The position numbers were made by a program, and so were the translations under genes. Source: GCA-2711565 sp963664245 (GTDB taxonomy: Bacteria; Bacteroidota; Bacteroidia; Bacteroidales; GCA-2711565). From it: a stretch of 64,000 nucleotides of DNA. Location of the stretch: the NCBI GenBank assembly GCA_963664245.1, contig OY760934.1, forward strand, positions 2,976,001-3,040,000, given 5' to 3'. Positions 7,842-17,878 of the stretch are shown here, one piece after another (position 1 is the first letter of the stretch; each line of letters starts with the position of its first letter). The notes below the pieces were generated by a model. It made no database searches and was not told where the DNA came from. It saw only the letters and a list, made by a program, of their open reading frames with translations.

Positions 7842-10800
7842 TTATTTTTCAATTTCATTGGCAAGTTTCATCTCCATATCCAGCAGTCCGGTCATAAGTT
7901 CGGAGAAGGCTTTATATTTCTTGTCACCCAATAGTTTAGGATCCATAAAAGTTTTATAGCCTTTGTAGATCGAGAAACTTGCAGCACCAAATTCGACTGC
8001 TTCTCTTGTCTCTTTCATAAAGTCCAGGAATTCGGAGCGTTCACCGCAGATTTCAAAATACGGATCGGCCAAACTTGCTGTGGCCCATGAAAAATAATCG
8101 ACGGCTGAAGCAGATGCTTCTATATATTTCTTGGAGTTCATGGCAGTTATAAGTGATGCCGTAATCATCATTCCTTCCGTAACTTTTTTACCTCCTTCGA
8201 TAAACCCGGCTTTAAATGCTACCCAATAAGCGTTTTCCCTATTTACTTTCCAATTTGGGTCGCCTTTTTTTAGGCTTGCACCAGGACATTTTTCCCAGGT
8301 CTCGCATCTCCAACTGGAGCGCATGGTATTATTGAATTCAATTTTACCTAAATTTTCAAACTGATCGATCACGGCTACATTGTTTGAAATACTTCCCCGA
8401 ACCTGTGCACAGGGCCATACAAGCAACCTCCCTTTTCCATAAGGTTTGCTGCCATCATTCATGATGAACTCTCTTTGGACAGACTCAACCGATTCACACC
8501 GATCCTTGTTTACTCCAACAAGTTTTTTGTTAAAATCAGAGATTTTAAATTCGACCAATAGCTGAGGGCCGGGTGTTGTAAAGGCATCGTCATATTTGTT
8601 CCATCGTCCTTCATAAACAACACCATCCTCAACGGTAAATCCGGAGTTGTTAAGCACAGGGATTTTTATGCTCCGCTTAGATGCAATTGCATTGATGAAT
8701 TCTCCATACTCCTTTCGGATCGAATCTATTTGTTTTTCCAATGCGGTTATAACCCCTTGTTTTTCGGTTGCGATTTTTAATGCTTCTTCTTGTGAGTAAT
8801 TATTTTCTGTAAACTCTTTTTCCAGTGCTTTTTGTACGTTTTCAATTCTTTTCTTGAGGGTTTGTACTTTCTCATAGCCTTCTTTTGCGAGACAAATAAT
8901 CTTTTCTTTATCATCCAGTTTCACGCAAGGACTAGTTTGAAAAACAGGGGGTGTCTTAACTTCACCTTCTTTGGGAGAAGGAAAGATTTCACTAACCGGG
9001 ATATGTTGAATTTTGGATTCTTCAGCAGAATCCGGATTATAGGGTTTAATAGGAATATTGCCATCATTTTCCGCGGGCCCAGAGATAATCCCACCTTTTT
9101 CTCCCTTATCCGGCATTGTGCCAAAAAATAAAGGTTTTCTTCCCGGAATTGGCGGGTTTATACCCGGACCAGATTTTTTCGGGTCTTTAGATTTTTCTCC
9201 TTCTATAATTGAAGGCTTTTCCCCCGGAATTGGCGGGTTCATCCCCGGATCAGATTTTTTAGGATCTTTAGGATTTCCTCCTTTTATCGTATTATCTGGA
9301 ATTGGTGGATTAATGACAACTCCTCCTGAATCACACACATAGCCAATGTTTGTCATTTCCCCATGACAATCTACACGCACAAAGAATGTACATCCGGGGT
9401 TTGCAGGATCATCGAGGAAAAAGTAATCGATTTTACATTTTGTTTCTTCGGAAGCAATTTTTGATTTTGCCTGTTTCCCGCAATCGTTTTCAGCAATTAC
9501 CTGGTAGTAATACCTTTCTCCGCTTGCAAGTCCGGTGAATGTATAAGCGTTTGTTTCCTTGCTCAGATTATACTCCTCTTTAATCAAAGCATCCATGTTA
9601 CGGTTTGTCCCTAATTTTATGTGATAATATTTCGCATCATCAACTTTTTTCCAGTTAGCAGTAAACTTAGAAAAGTCCAAACCAGAAGAAGCTAAAATGA
9701 CAGGTGCACCCGGGGCTACACAATCGGGATTGCTATTGTTAGAACGGGTATTTTTTAAGGATGCAATAAAACCACTGGGCCTTCCATATTGTGTTGACAG
9801 TTCGGTGTTTCCAGCTTTAAAAACCTCATTAAATTGCCCGGATACCAGGATGCAATCGTCATAAAAAAGAACTGATTTTAACTGATCCGATTTCAGATTA
9901 CCTATCTGAACATGCGATTGCAATTCTCCCTGCTCATTTAAAGCCAACAAGTAACCATCTGAAAACAGTTGATAACCGGTGGTGTCTCCAGGAACGATCA
10001 ATCTTTTCCCCGGGATATCAAGGCTGACAAAGAAATTGCCTGCAAGGTAAATTTTCTTGTCGTAAGTTTTTAGCTCAAAAAGGTTTACATCATATCTTGA
10101 TTTAAAATGATGCAAAAGTTTTAGATTGCCCCCGTTTGAATTTACCGTACATAAAGCCAAATCTTTTCTTCCCCCCGAAATTATGGAGTCATTCCCAATT
10201 ACAAGGTAGCGACTGAAATTTATGCCGAAAAACAGTTTTCCGTTTAATTCGCTAAGCTCCCCTCCTGAATAATCGCAACCGGTCCTCATAGGAAATGTTT
10301 TGCCCCATGCGATCTTTCCTGATCGGGATACTTTAAGCAATAAATGCGATTTATATATTCCCTTTGGGAGTGGAATCGTATCATTCCCACTGATGGCCAT
10401 CTTCATAATATCCATCGAGAGGTAAATCATATTATTGGGGTTTATATAAATTCCATGAAGTGTATTGTTGCCAAAACTTTTTATCGTGAAGAGGTTTTTC
10501 TTATTGAAGTTTTTATCGAGGATAATAACAATTACATCCGTTCCCTGGGAGTTCAAAATTTCACCATAAAGATTCACTTTGCTTATATGATCGCCCCCAA
10601 GGAGTATTTCTCCTTGTGGTGTGAAATTCATTTTATAGAGATAAACGTTTTCAAAAATTTGCATTTGCGCCTCTTGAATTTCACCGTTTTTATCTAGCTT
10701 GGCAATAAATGTGCGATTTACCCACTTCTCATATTCTTTGGTAAAATTGCCCCAGGCGAAATTCTTTCTAAATGTCCCTAAGATATAAGTTTGTCCATTT

Positions 10801-11090
10801 GCATCTGTTTGGATGTCACGAACCTTAAAATCCCTGTCGCCAGAAATTTTCACTGATTTTAAAGTATTTCCACTGCTCTTACTCAACAATAATAATTCAT
10901 TTCCCGAATTATCTTGTTTTATGGCCCAGAAGTCGGAATTACTGTTATGAGATAAATTCTCTATTATCGTATTGTTTCCTTCAAATTGTTTGGCCCAGAA
11001 GTATTGGCTTTGAGCATAGGTAAGTTGATGTGTAAATAATAAAGTTAAAAAAAGGAGAATAATGTGTGAGAATCGGTTCTTGCTATTCAT
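7842..11090 (-). CDS. Large secreted protein with fibronectin III and proline-rich repeats
   Basis: The preferred start is the ATG at 11088-11090 (MNSKNRFSHII), which gives a clean signal peptide ending TYAQS; an upstream ATG at 11129 adds 13 residues that do not help. The 1082-residue product has several parts. Residues about 30-450 form a repetitive beta-propeller-like region (SBBP-type: YFWAKQFEG, GQTYILGTFRKNF, KIYLAGNFFVS). A fibronectin type III domain follows at about 455-540 (PVILASSGLDFSKFTANW to YYYQVIAENDCG). Three repeats of PPIPG with DPKKS spacers lie at about 590-650, a coiled coil at about 735-805, and a C-terminal region of unknown fold with paired cysteines. No C-terminal T9SS tag is apparent. 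Function unknown; export to periplasm or surface is inferred. Confidence 0.75.
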   Translation of the reverse strand: MNSKNRFSHIILLFLTLLFTHQLTYAQSQYFWAKQFEGNNTIIENLSHNSNSDFWAIKQDNSGNELLLLSKSSGNTLKSVKISGDRDFKVRDIQTDANGQTYILGTFRKNFAWGNFTKEYEKWVNRTFIAKLDKNGEIQEAQMQIFENVYLYKMNFTPQGEILLGGDHISKVNLYGEILNSQGTDVIVIILDKNFNKKNLFTIKSFGNNTLHGIYINPNNMIYLSMDIMKMAISGNDTIPLPKGIYKSHLLLKVSRSGKIAWGKTFPMRTGCDYSGGELSELNGKLFFGINFSRYLVIGNDSIISGGRKDLALCTVNSNGGNLKLLHHFKSRYDVNLFELKTYDKKIYLAGNFFVSLDIPGKRLIVPGDTTGYQLFSDGYLLALNEQGELQSHVQIGNLKSDQLKSVLFYDDCILVSGQFNEVFKAGNTELSTQYGRPSGFIASLKNTRSNNSNPDCVAPGAPVILASSGLDFSKFTANWKKVDDAKYYHIKLGTNRNMDALIKEEYNLSKETNAYTFTGLASGERYYYQVIAENDCGKQAKSKIASEETKCKIDYFFLDDPANPGCTFFVRVDCHGEMTNIGYVCDSGGVVINPPIPDNTIKGGNPKDPKKSDPGMNPPIPGEKPSIIEGEKSKDPKKSGPGINPPIPGRKPLFFGTMPDKGEKGGIISGPAENDGNIPIKPYNPDSAEESKIQHIPVSEIFPSPKEGEVKTPPVFQTSPCVKLDDKEKIICLAKEGYEKVQTLKKRIENVQKALEKEFTENNYSQEEALKIATEKQGVITALEKQIDSIRKEYGEFINAIASKRSIKIPVLNNSGFTVEDGVVYEGRWNKYDDAFTTPGPQLLVEFKISDFNKKLVGVNKDRCESVESVQREFIMNDGSKPYGKGRLLVWPCAQVRGSISNNVAVIDQFENLGKIEFNNTMRSSWRCETWEKCPGASLKKGDPNWKVNRENAYWVAFKAGFIEGGKKVTEGMMITASLITAMNSKKYIEASASAVDYFSWATASLADPYFEICGERSEFLDFMKETREAVEFGAASFSIYKGYKTFMDPKLLGDKKYKAFSELMTGLLDMEMKLANEIEK

Positions 11091-11412
11091 AATTGGTGCT
11101 TTCTTGCTAAAGTAAAAAAATATGTTCATATGCAGAAATTATAGTTATGATTTTTAGCTTCATATCTGCTTAAGGATGGAAGATGAAAATACCGTCGATT
11201 ATTATAGTACTGAACAAATAAGCTAAAAAGACTCCAGGTTATAGAATCCTTTTTTATCAAAATTTTAAAGAACGTTTTTTTGTAACAGGTTTAACTGTGG
11301 ATATTTGAGAATTAATTGTGTATATTTATTGAAAAGAAACTAAAAATGCTGTCCCATGAAATAGCGGCTGGCATGCTCGGTTTTTTGTAATGAATCCATA
11401 AAATGAGGGGCT
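11091..11412. other. Divergent intergenic region
   Basis: A 322-base AT-rich gap between two divergent genes. It must hold both promoters, but I see no pair of boxes good enough to call. No RNA gene or repeat is visible. Confidence 0.4.
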
Positions 11413-14184
11413 ATGGGTGAGAAAGAAAAACTTTTAGACGAGATTAAACAGCTCAAAGAGAAAGTTAATGAGCTTGAAAAGCTTCATGAAGAATTATTGC
11501 AGTCAGAAGAAGAACTCCAGGCATCAAACCAACAATTAAAATTTAGCGAAATTTTATTGAAAGAGCAGGAAAACCTGCTTAATGAAGTTGGGAAGATCGC
11601 CAAGATTGGTGGTTGGGAGATGGATATGACCAGAAATGGTGAAGCAAGCTGGACAAAAGGGGTTTATGATATTTTGGAAGTGGATTATGGAAATACTGTC
11701 CCTGGTTTTGATGAGCATGTTTCATGGTATCTTCCAGAATATCGGGAGATAGTTAAAGATACAATGAACAAGCTTGTTCAGGATCATCAGCCGATGCAGT
11801 ATGTGGCTCCTTTTAAAACAGCTAAAGGAAATATTAGGTGGGGAAAAGCCATTGGCGAAGCTGTATTAGAAAATGGGAAATTGTTGAAAATCAGGGGTAC
11901 ATTTCAAGATATTACGGAGAGCAAAAAGGCAGAAAATGAATTAAAAGAAAGTGAGAAAAGACTGAAAAGTATTATTGAAAATACAACCAACCTTTTTTAT
12001 GCTCACTCCATTAATTATGAGCTTACTTTTCTTAGCCCCCAGGTATATGAGTATTTAGGCTATACGCCTGATGAGGCAATGATACAATGGACAAAATTTA
12101 TTACAGATAATCCGATTAATAAAGAAGGGGTTAAATTTACCGAGAAAGCAATTAAAACAGGCAAACGTCAGCCAACTTATGAGCTTGAGCTTCAACGGAA
12201 AGATGGGAAGAAAATCATGGTGGAAGTCAGGGAGGCTCCTTTGATTGAGAATGGGAAGGTTGTATCAATCGTGGGCTCTTTGTCAGATATTACCGAACGC
12301 AAAAATGCGGAAAATGCACTTGTTGATAGTGAAAATAAATTTCGCTCGTTTGTTGAAAGTGCAAATGATATCATTTACCAGGGAACGCCAGACGGTGTTT
12401 TTACTTATGTTTCTCCAAGTTGGACAGAGACTTTAGGATATGAATTTGATGAAGTTGTTGGTCAAAATTTTGCGATGTTCGTTCATCCTGATGATGTTCC
12501 TTTTTGTGCTGATTTCTTGAGAAAAGTATTAATAACAGGCCAGAAGCAAAAAGGGGTTGAATATCGTGTTAAGCATAAGGATGGCTCATGGCGTTGGCAT
12601 GTGTCTAATGGCTCTCCACTTAAAGATCCTGATGGAAAAGTTAGTTCTTTTCTTGGTATTGCAAGGGATATAACAGCCCGAAAAAAACAGGAAAAAATAA
12701 CATACGAGTTAAACCAACGTTACCAAACCATTGTGAAAAATTTCCCGAACGGTTTTATTTCGTTACTTGATAAATCATTTAAATTCAAATATGTTGAAGG
12801 AAAAGCATTGGGAAAAGCAAAGATGAATCCCGAAGAAATAATTGGTAAAAAGATAGATGAAATCTTTCCTCCTGATATTTCGGATATTTTATTGCAAAAT
12901 GTATCTTCTTTATTTGAGGGGAAACAGTGCTATTATGAAGTTGAGTTTTTGGGAAATATATATGCTAATTGGGGAGAACCGATTTTTAATAAAGAAAACG
13001 AGATTGAAGAAGGTTTGATATATTCCTTGGATATTACCGAATTAAAACTGGCCAAAGAAAAAGCCGAAGAAGCGAACCGGCTCAAAACAGCTTTTCTTGC
13101 CAATATGAGCCATGAGATACGAACCCCGATGAATGGGATTTTGGGTTTCACCGATTTGTTGAAAGAAGCAACAGCTTCCCCCGAAGATCAACAAAAATAC
13201 ATTAACATCATTCAAAATAGTGGCGAGCGTTTAATTAATACGATTAATGATATTATTGATATTTCAAAAATTGAATCGGGACAAATTTCAGTCAAATATT
13301 CCGAGGTCAACATCAACCATCAAATTAACGATCTGCAAACGTTCTTTTCTCCCCAGGTTCAAGATAAGGGAGTTGTCCTGATGAGTACAAAATCGTTGCC
13401 CGATAAAGACGCTTTTATTATTACCGATAATGATAAGCTATATGCCGTTTTTACAAACCTGATAAAAAATGCAATTAAATTTACCGATCAAGGAAAAATT
13501 ACCGTAGGATATTTTAAGAAGGGGGGAAGCATGCAGTTTTTTGTAAAAGATACGGGCATGGGAATTCCTGAAGAACGAAAAGAATCTATCTTTGAGCGTT
13601 TTGTTCAGGCTGATACCGATCATACGCGCCCGTATGAAGGATCAGGCTTGGGGCTGTCTATAACCAAGGCTTATGTTGAGATGCTCGGAGGGGAAATTTG
13701 GTTCGAATCTGAAGAAGGAAGCGGATCAACATTTTATTTTACATTGCCAAATGAAACAACACCCGGCCACCCTAAAACTACGATTGGTAAAATGAGCGGG
13801 AAAGTGCAAGATGGTTCCGTTAAAAAAGAGGCGAAATTGTTAATTGTTGATGATGAAGAAGCGGTTCGCGAGTACCTGAACAGAATTCTAAAAGATGATT
13901 TTGAAACCATTTTATTTGCAAAAAATGGGAGGGATGCATTAGCGGTTTTTAAAGAGAACAGGGGAATTGATGTTGTCCTGATGGATATAAAAATGCCGGA
14001 AATGGACGGATACACGGCTACCCGGGAAATACGAAAAATTAACAAGGAGGTTGTTATCATCGCTCAAACAGCATTTGCCATGCAGGGTGACCGCGAAAAA
14101 GTACTGGAAGCAGGATGTAATGATTATATTGCAAAGCCAATTCAAAAAGAAAAACTGAAACTTCTTATAGAGAGTTATATTTAA
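11413..14184 (+). CDS. Multi-PAS hybrid sensor histidine kinase with receiver domain
   Basis: A cytoplasmic 923-residue sensor with no membrane segment. An N-terminal coiled coil (residues 1-60) is followed by four PAS/PAC units (about 60-175, 180-295, 300-425 and 430-545; linkers read DITESKKAENEL, DITERKNAENAL, DITARKKQEK and DITELKLAKEKA). A HisKA domain follows with phospho-accepting His567 in ANMSHEIRTPMNG, then an HATPase_c domain (N box LIKNAIKF, GMGIP, GSGLGLSI), and a C-terminal receiver with phospho-acceptor Asp858 in VVLMDIKMPEMDG. A hybrid kinase normally passes phosphate His to Asp and on to a separate partner; none is encoded next to it. The signal is unknown. Confidence 0.92.
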   Translation: MGEKEKLLDEIKQLKEKVNELEKLHEELLQSEEELQASNQQLKFSEILLKEQENLLNEVGKIAKIGGWEMDMTRNGEASWTKGVYDILEVDYGNTVPGFDEHVSWYLPEYREIVKDTMNKLVQDHQPMQYVAPFKTAKGNIRWGKAIGEAVLENGKLLKIRGTFQDITESKKAENELKESEKRLKSIIENTTNLFYAHSINYELTFLSPQVYEYLGYTPDEAMIQWTKFITDNPINKEGVKFTEKAIKTGKRQPTYELELQRKDGKKIMVEVREAPLIENGKVVSIVGSLSDITERKNAENALVDSENKFRSFVESANDIIYQGTPDGVFTYVSPSWTETLGYEFDEVVGQNFAMFVHPDDVPFCADFLRKVLITGQKQKGVEYRVKHKDGSWRWHVSNGSPLKDPDGKVSSFLGIARDITARKKQEKITYELNQRYQTIVKNFPNGFISLLDKSFKFKYVEGKALGKAKMNPEEIIGKKIDEIFPPDISDILLQNVSSLFEGKQCYYEVEFLGNIYANWGEPIFNKENEIEEGLIYSLDITELKLAKEKAEEANRLKTAFLANMSHEIRTPMNGILGFTDLLKEATASPEDQQKYINIIQNSGERLINTINDIIDISKIESGQISVKYSEVNINHQINDLQTFFSPQVQDKGVVLMSTKSLPDKDAFIITDNDKLYAVFTNLIKNAIKFTDQGKITVGYFKKGGSMQFFVKDTGMGIPEERKESIFERFVQADTDHTRPYEGSGLGLSITKAYVEMLGGEIWFESEEGSGSTFYFTLPNETTPGHPKTTIGKMSGKVQDGSVKKEAKLLIVDDEEAVREYLNRILKDDFETILFAKNGRDALAVFKENRGIDVVLMDIKMPEMDGYTATREIRKINKEVVIIAQTAFAMQGDREKVLEAGCNDYIAKPIQKEKLKLLIESYI

Positions 14185-14220
14185 CTTGCTTAAGTTATAT
14201 CTTATGAATTTTTAAACAGT

Positions 14221-14244
14221 CCCTTACTAAAAACGAAGGGTTTT
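14221..14244 (+). terminator. Weak terminator after the histidine kinase
   Basis: CCCTT (14221-14225) can pair with AAGGG (14236-14240), followed by TTTT. The stem is short, so this is tentative. It lies between two convergent genes. Confidence 0.3.
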
Positions 14245-14301
14245 GGGCTTTTAAATGGAATGAACTTTAGGATATTTTGTTTTTTACTTTTGAAATTTTG
14301 T

Positions 14302-16686
14302 TTACTCTCTTCTTAATGAATCCAATGGATTTGCCTTGGCTACTTTTATGGTATGGTACAGAATCGTTAAAAGTGTAATCGCAATTAAAATCATAAACGC
14401 AAAAATGAAAGTAAATACACTCATGCTGGTGTGGTATTCATAATCGTCGAGAAATTTTTGTAAATAATAATAAGCCAACGGAAAGGCATATAAAGCTGCA
14501 ATCCCAATTAAAGTTAGATACTCTTTGAAAATTAGTAGGACTACGTTTTTTGAGCTAATCCCCAGTACCTTGCGAATGGATATTTCTTTACTGCGTTGTT
14601 CAACCATGTATGAAGCTAGGCCTAATACACCTAAAATAGCGATAATGATTGCCACTATGGAAAAAAGTGTAAATAATACTCCACGGTTTTTATCGGATTC
14701 AATCTGTTGGTACAGATTATCACGCAAGTAGGTATATTCAAACGAAGTTGAGGGAAATACGATTTTCCATGCTTCTTCAATTTTTGTAATTGTTTGCTGG
14801 TTTGAACCTTCTTTAAGTTTGATGTATACAATCGGGCAATTATCTTGTAAAACAAGCATAAGGGGCTGAACAGGATTGTAAAGACCGGTTTGGTGGTAAT
14901 CATTTATTAACCCAATTACATGGCCAATATTGGTGGTGCCAAGTTGTATTTTTTTACCCAAAGGGTTTTCCCATCCAAAACGGCGGGCCATAGCTTCATT
15001 TATAAGAATCCCTAAAGTGTCGGTTTTATATTCGCGTGATAAATTCCGCCCATCCAGTATTTTAATATTCATGGTTGGGATAAAATCATAATCTATTCTG
15101 GCAAAATTCATTCCCTTCTTTTGCATGCCTTCAGAGGTTTCAATTGGAAATAGAAGTTTTCCTGATCCTTCTCCAAGCGGGGTTGTTGTGCTACATACTC
15201 CTTTAATGCCCGGAATGTTTTTTAATTTATTTCTTAGAACGGGGAGTTTGCTAACTTGTTCATCGGTATTTAAGCTAAGTTTGATTACATTGTCGTAATC
15301 GAACCCCATATCTTTATGATGTAAAAAACGGAGTTGATTGTATATGACGATTGTGCTGACAATCATTGCCAGTGAAATAAAAAACTGAATAATAACCAAT
15401 ACTTCCCGGAGTAAATTTTGGTTCTTTCCTTTTGTCTTCCCTCCTTTTATTGCATCAACAGGCTTTAATCCGGAAAGGAAAAATGCCGGGTAAAGACCAC
15501 TGAGTACACCTAAAATAATTATGATCGAAAGAACTGAAAGTAACACTGATTGTTTGCCAAAGAATGAAAAGTCCAATGCTTTTCCCGACAACAGGTTAAA
15601 CTGTGGAAGCAGTACATAACACAGTCCAATGCTAATTAGAAGTGATAAAATAGTAAGGATTACAGATTCGGTAAGGAATTGACGAACCAGCATGCTGCGG
15701 TGTGCTCCGGATACTTTTCTGATCCCAACTTCCCGTGATCTTTTTATTGATCGGGCCGTGGTCAGGTTCATGTAGTTAATACCTGCAATAAGTAGTAATA
15801 AAACGGCAATGATAATAAAAACACGTAGGATGGTAATATCGCCAGCAGTTTTAATTTCACCTTCTTCCATTGGGTGGAAATGAATTTCTTCCAGAGGTTG
15901 GAGCTCATATTTAATGCGAACCCCCGGCTTATTAAATGTTTCTGCCATGTATTTATTATACATTTCCTCAATCTTTTTGTTAAAAGAGGTAATGTCTGTT
16001 CCTTCCTGCATAAGCAAATAGGTAAACACCCTAAAGAATTTCCAGCTTCCGATTTGTTGTCTTTCATCCAAACTTGATCTCGAAACCAAGGCTGAAAAAC
16101 AGAGGTGGGAGTTTTTGGGGATATCTTTAATAATTCCGGTAACTTTTAAAGAATGAGCCGTGGTGTTTATGAGTTTGCCAATCGCTTTTTCATCACCAAA
16201 TATTTCCTTAGCAAAGCTTTCTGTTAAAACGATACTGTTTGGCTCGGTCAGGGCTTTTTTCGGATCGCCACTTATCATCGGATAGGTAAAAACATTAAAA
16301 ATATTTGAGTCAGCGATATACGTGTCTGCATTATAAAAGTTTTTTCCCTTGTATTCAAACAGTTGTTTTCCGGTGCCTTGCATCCCGACAGGCTGTATTC
16401 TAATGGCATCAATTACTTCCGGGTAATCTTGTTTAATCTGGGGGGCAAGAGGTATTTGGCTTATAGCCCATGTAAAACTATCATCCGCTTCACTAATATT
16501 AGAAATGACCCGGTAAATATTTGGGGATTTTTCGTGGTATTTATCATAGCTTAGTTCGTCAAAAACATAAATTAGTAGAAATAAGGTTGTACTTATTCCA
16601 ATAGTTAACCCGAGAATATTAATTAAATTATACCCGAGGTCTTTTCTTATGCTTCTGATTGCGAATTTAATTTGGTTGGGAATCAT
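14302..16686 (-). CDS. FtsX/MacB-type ABC transporter permease
   Basis: A 794-residue membrane protein with the duplicated MacB/FtsX layout: an N-terminal transmembrane helix (residues about 20-42), a large periplasmic MacB_PCD domain, three helices (about 285-420) containing the conserved SREVGIRKVSGAHR loop, a second periplasmic domain, and three final helices with RSKEISIRKVLG. These permeases work with a separate LolD/MacB-type ATPase in exporting or signalling across the envelope. None is encoded beside it, as is usual for the large orphan families of Bacteroidetes. Substrate unknown. A homologue lies at 61871-64000. Confidence 0.9.
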   Translation of the reverse strand: MIPNQIKFAIRSIRKDLGYNLINILGLTIGISTTLFLLIYVFDELSYDKYHEKSPNIYRVISNISEADDSFTWAISQIPLAPQIKQDYPEVIDAIRIQPVGMQGTGKQLFEYKGKNFYNADTYIADSNIFNVFTYPMISGDPKKALTEPNSIVLTESFAKEIFGDEKAIGKLINTTAHSLKVTGIIKDIPKNSHLCFSALVSRSSLDERQQIGSWKFFRVFTYLLMQEGTDITSFNKKIEEMYNKYMAETFNKPGVRIKYELQPLEEIHFHPMEEGEIKTAGDITILRVFIIIAVLLLLIAGINYMNLTTARSIKRSREVGIRKVSGAHRSMLVRQFLTESVILTILSLLISIGLCYVLLPQFNLLSGKALDFSFFGKQSVLLSVLSIIIILGVLSGLYPAFFLSGLKPVDAIKGGKTKGKNQNLLREVLVIIQFFISLAMIVSTIVIYNQLRFLHHKDMGFDYDNVIKLSLNTDEQVSKLPVLRNKLKNIPGIKGVCSTTTPLGEGSGKLLFPIETSEGMQKKGMNFARIDYDFIPTMNIKILDGRNLSREYKTDTLGILINEAMARRFGWENPLGKKIQLGTTNIGHVIGLINDYHQTGLYNPVQPLMLVLQDNCPIVYIKLKEGSNQQTITKIEEAWKIVFPSTSFEYTYLRDNLYQQIESDKNRGVLFTLFSIVAIIIAILGVLGLASYMVEQRSKEISIRKVLGISSKNVVLLIFKEYLTLIGIAALYAFPLAYYYLQKFLDDYEYHTSMSVFTFIFAFMILIAITLLTILYHTIKVAKANPLDSLRRE

Positions 16687-17140
16687 CTGACTTCTTATTT
16701 TATAAATGAAAGACGAAACTAATGCATAAAAAATTGTGCAAGATAAATATTTTAAAAAATTGCATTTACAATGACAATGTTAATGAAAAACTTGCTAATG
16801 TTAAAATATTAGTATTGTTTAAATATGATAAAGTATTCGGTATTTTTTTATTTTTAAGGCATTGACTCTATAAGTGTTTTTCTTAATATTTTGTTTTTCA
16901 GGCTATTGTGTTTTGAAAAATATTGGATGACAGTTAGGCAAGAGATATTTATGGATAATCTTAAAAAGTTTATAATATCTATTTTTATTAAGCTGTAATA
17001 GAGCTTTATGGCCGGATAAGGATGTTTTTTTGAGAATTCGTAGAGTTTTTTAAAAAAATACCTTGTTTTTTATCAGTTTTAAATTGCCTTGCTTAATTTT
17101 GAAGCGGATGCAAATAATTAAATAAGGGGGGATTACAAAT
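16687..17140. other. Divergent intergenic region upstream of the terpenoid operon
   Basis: A 454-base AT-rich gap. A possible -7 box TAATTTTG occurs at 17094-17101, 40 bases before the first gene of the plus-strand operon, but a good -33 box at the right distance is missing. A purine run (AAGGGGGG) lies about 10 bases before the ATG at 17141, and could serve as a ribosome-binding site. No gene or RNA is seen. Confidence 0.45.
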
Positions 17141-17878
17141 ATGGATGTAAATTTAAACGAAAAAAAAGCACTGAATCCTATAACGATATGTGCTTGTGTT
17201 TCGCGTTCTTTTATCAATGGGGATAAAGTTGCAGAAATAGCCGCTGCTTTAAAAAATAGCGGATACAAGGTGAATATTGAAGCCGATTTGTGCAAAAAAG
17301 TTCTCCAAAATTCGCCGGATATGCAGGAAATAAGTACCGGAACCATCTTGGCCTGTTATCCCAGGGCTGTACAATCCTTGTTGGATTGGATCAATCTTGA
17401 AGCTTCTTCCGTGGTTGATATCAGGAACCAGGGCGTTGAGGAGGTTCTTTCGTTGTTTGATATTTCTTCTCCAGGAGAAAATACAGCTTCTGATAAAGAA
17501 AAATATTTGCAGGAAATGGAGCGTTTTCCGGTAGAAAAAGGAACTGATGTCTGGTTTCCGGTTATTGATAAATCCAAATGTACCAATTGTGGAAAATGTC
17601 ACGATTTTTGTCTTTTTGGGGTTTATCTTGCGGAAAATAAAAAAGTTGTTGTTTCTCGTCCCGAAAACTGCAAAAATAATTGTCCGGCATGTGCCCGCAT
17701 GTGTCCGTCAAAAGCCATTGTGTTTCCGAAGTACGAGAAATCCCCTATCAATGGGGGAACCGTAGAAGAGGAAATCTTTAACCCTTCGGAAATGGAAGAC
17801 GTGTATAAAGAAAAAGTGAGGGAGTACATCAAGCAACGACGGGCCAAAGCTGCTTTGCTCAAAAAGAAGAAAAAATGA
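17141..17878 (+). CDS. Two-cluster [4Fe-4S] ferredoxin-domain protein
   Basis: A 245-residue cytoplasmic protein. The C-terminal half has two ferredoxin-type sites, Cys147/150/153/157 (CTNCGKCHDFC) and Cys177/181/184/188 (CKNNCPACARMC); the second has one extra residue between its first two cysteines. The N-terminal half has more cysteines (17, 19, 51, 72) in an alpha/beta arrangement (ITICACVSRSFI, GYKVNIEADLC, TILACYPRAVQSL) that faintly recalls the HdrA-type CxPR loop; I cannot assign it. It is the first gene of a four-gene operon and overlaps the radical SAM gene by 4 bases (ATGA), so an electron-donor role for that enzyme is the natural inference. The C-terminus is a lysine tail. Confidence 0.85.
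   Translation: MDVNLNEKKALNPITICACVSRSFINGDKVAEIAAALKNSGYKVNIEADLCKKVLQNSPDMQEISTGTILACYPRAVQSLLDWINLEASSVVDIRNQGVEEVLSLFDISSPGENTASDKEKYLQEMERFPVEKGTDVWFPVIDKSKCTNCGKCHDFCLFGVYLAENKKVVVSRPENCKNNCPACARMCPSKAIVFPKYEKSPINGGTVEEEIFNPSEMEDVYKEKVREYIKQRRAKAALLKKKKK

Noticed and set aside
9058..9342. 94-residue plus-strand frame with GIGGFIPG repeats
   Set aside because: It is the reverse complement of the PPIPG repeats of the large secreted protein; the repeats belong to that gene.
14302..16686. Possible complete MacB exporter
   Set aside because: Only the permease is present; no ATPase or membrane-fusion protein gene lies nearby, so no complete transporter is claimed.
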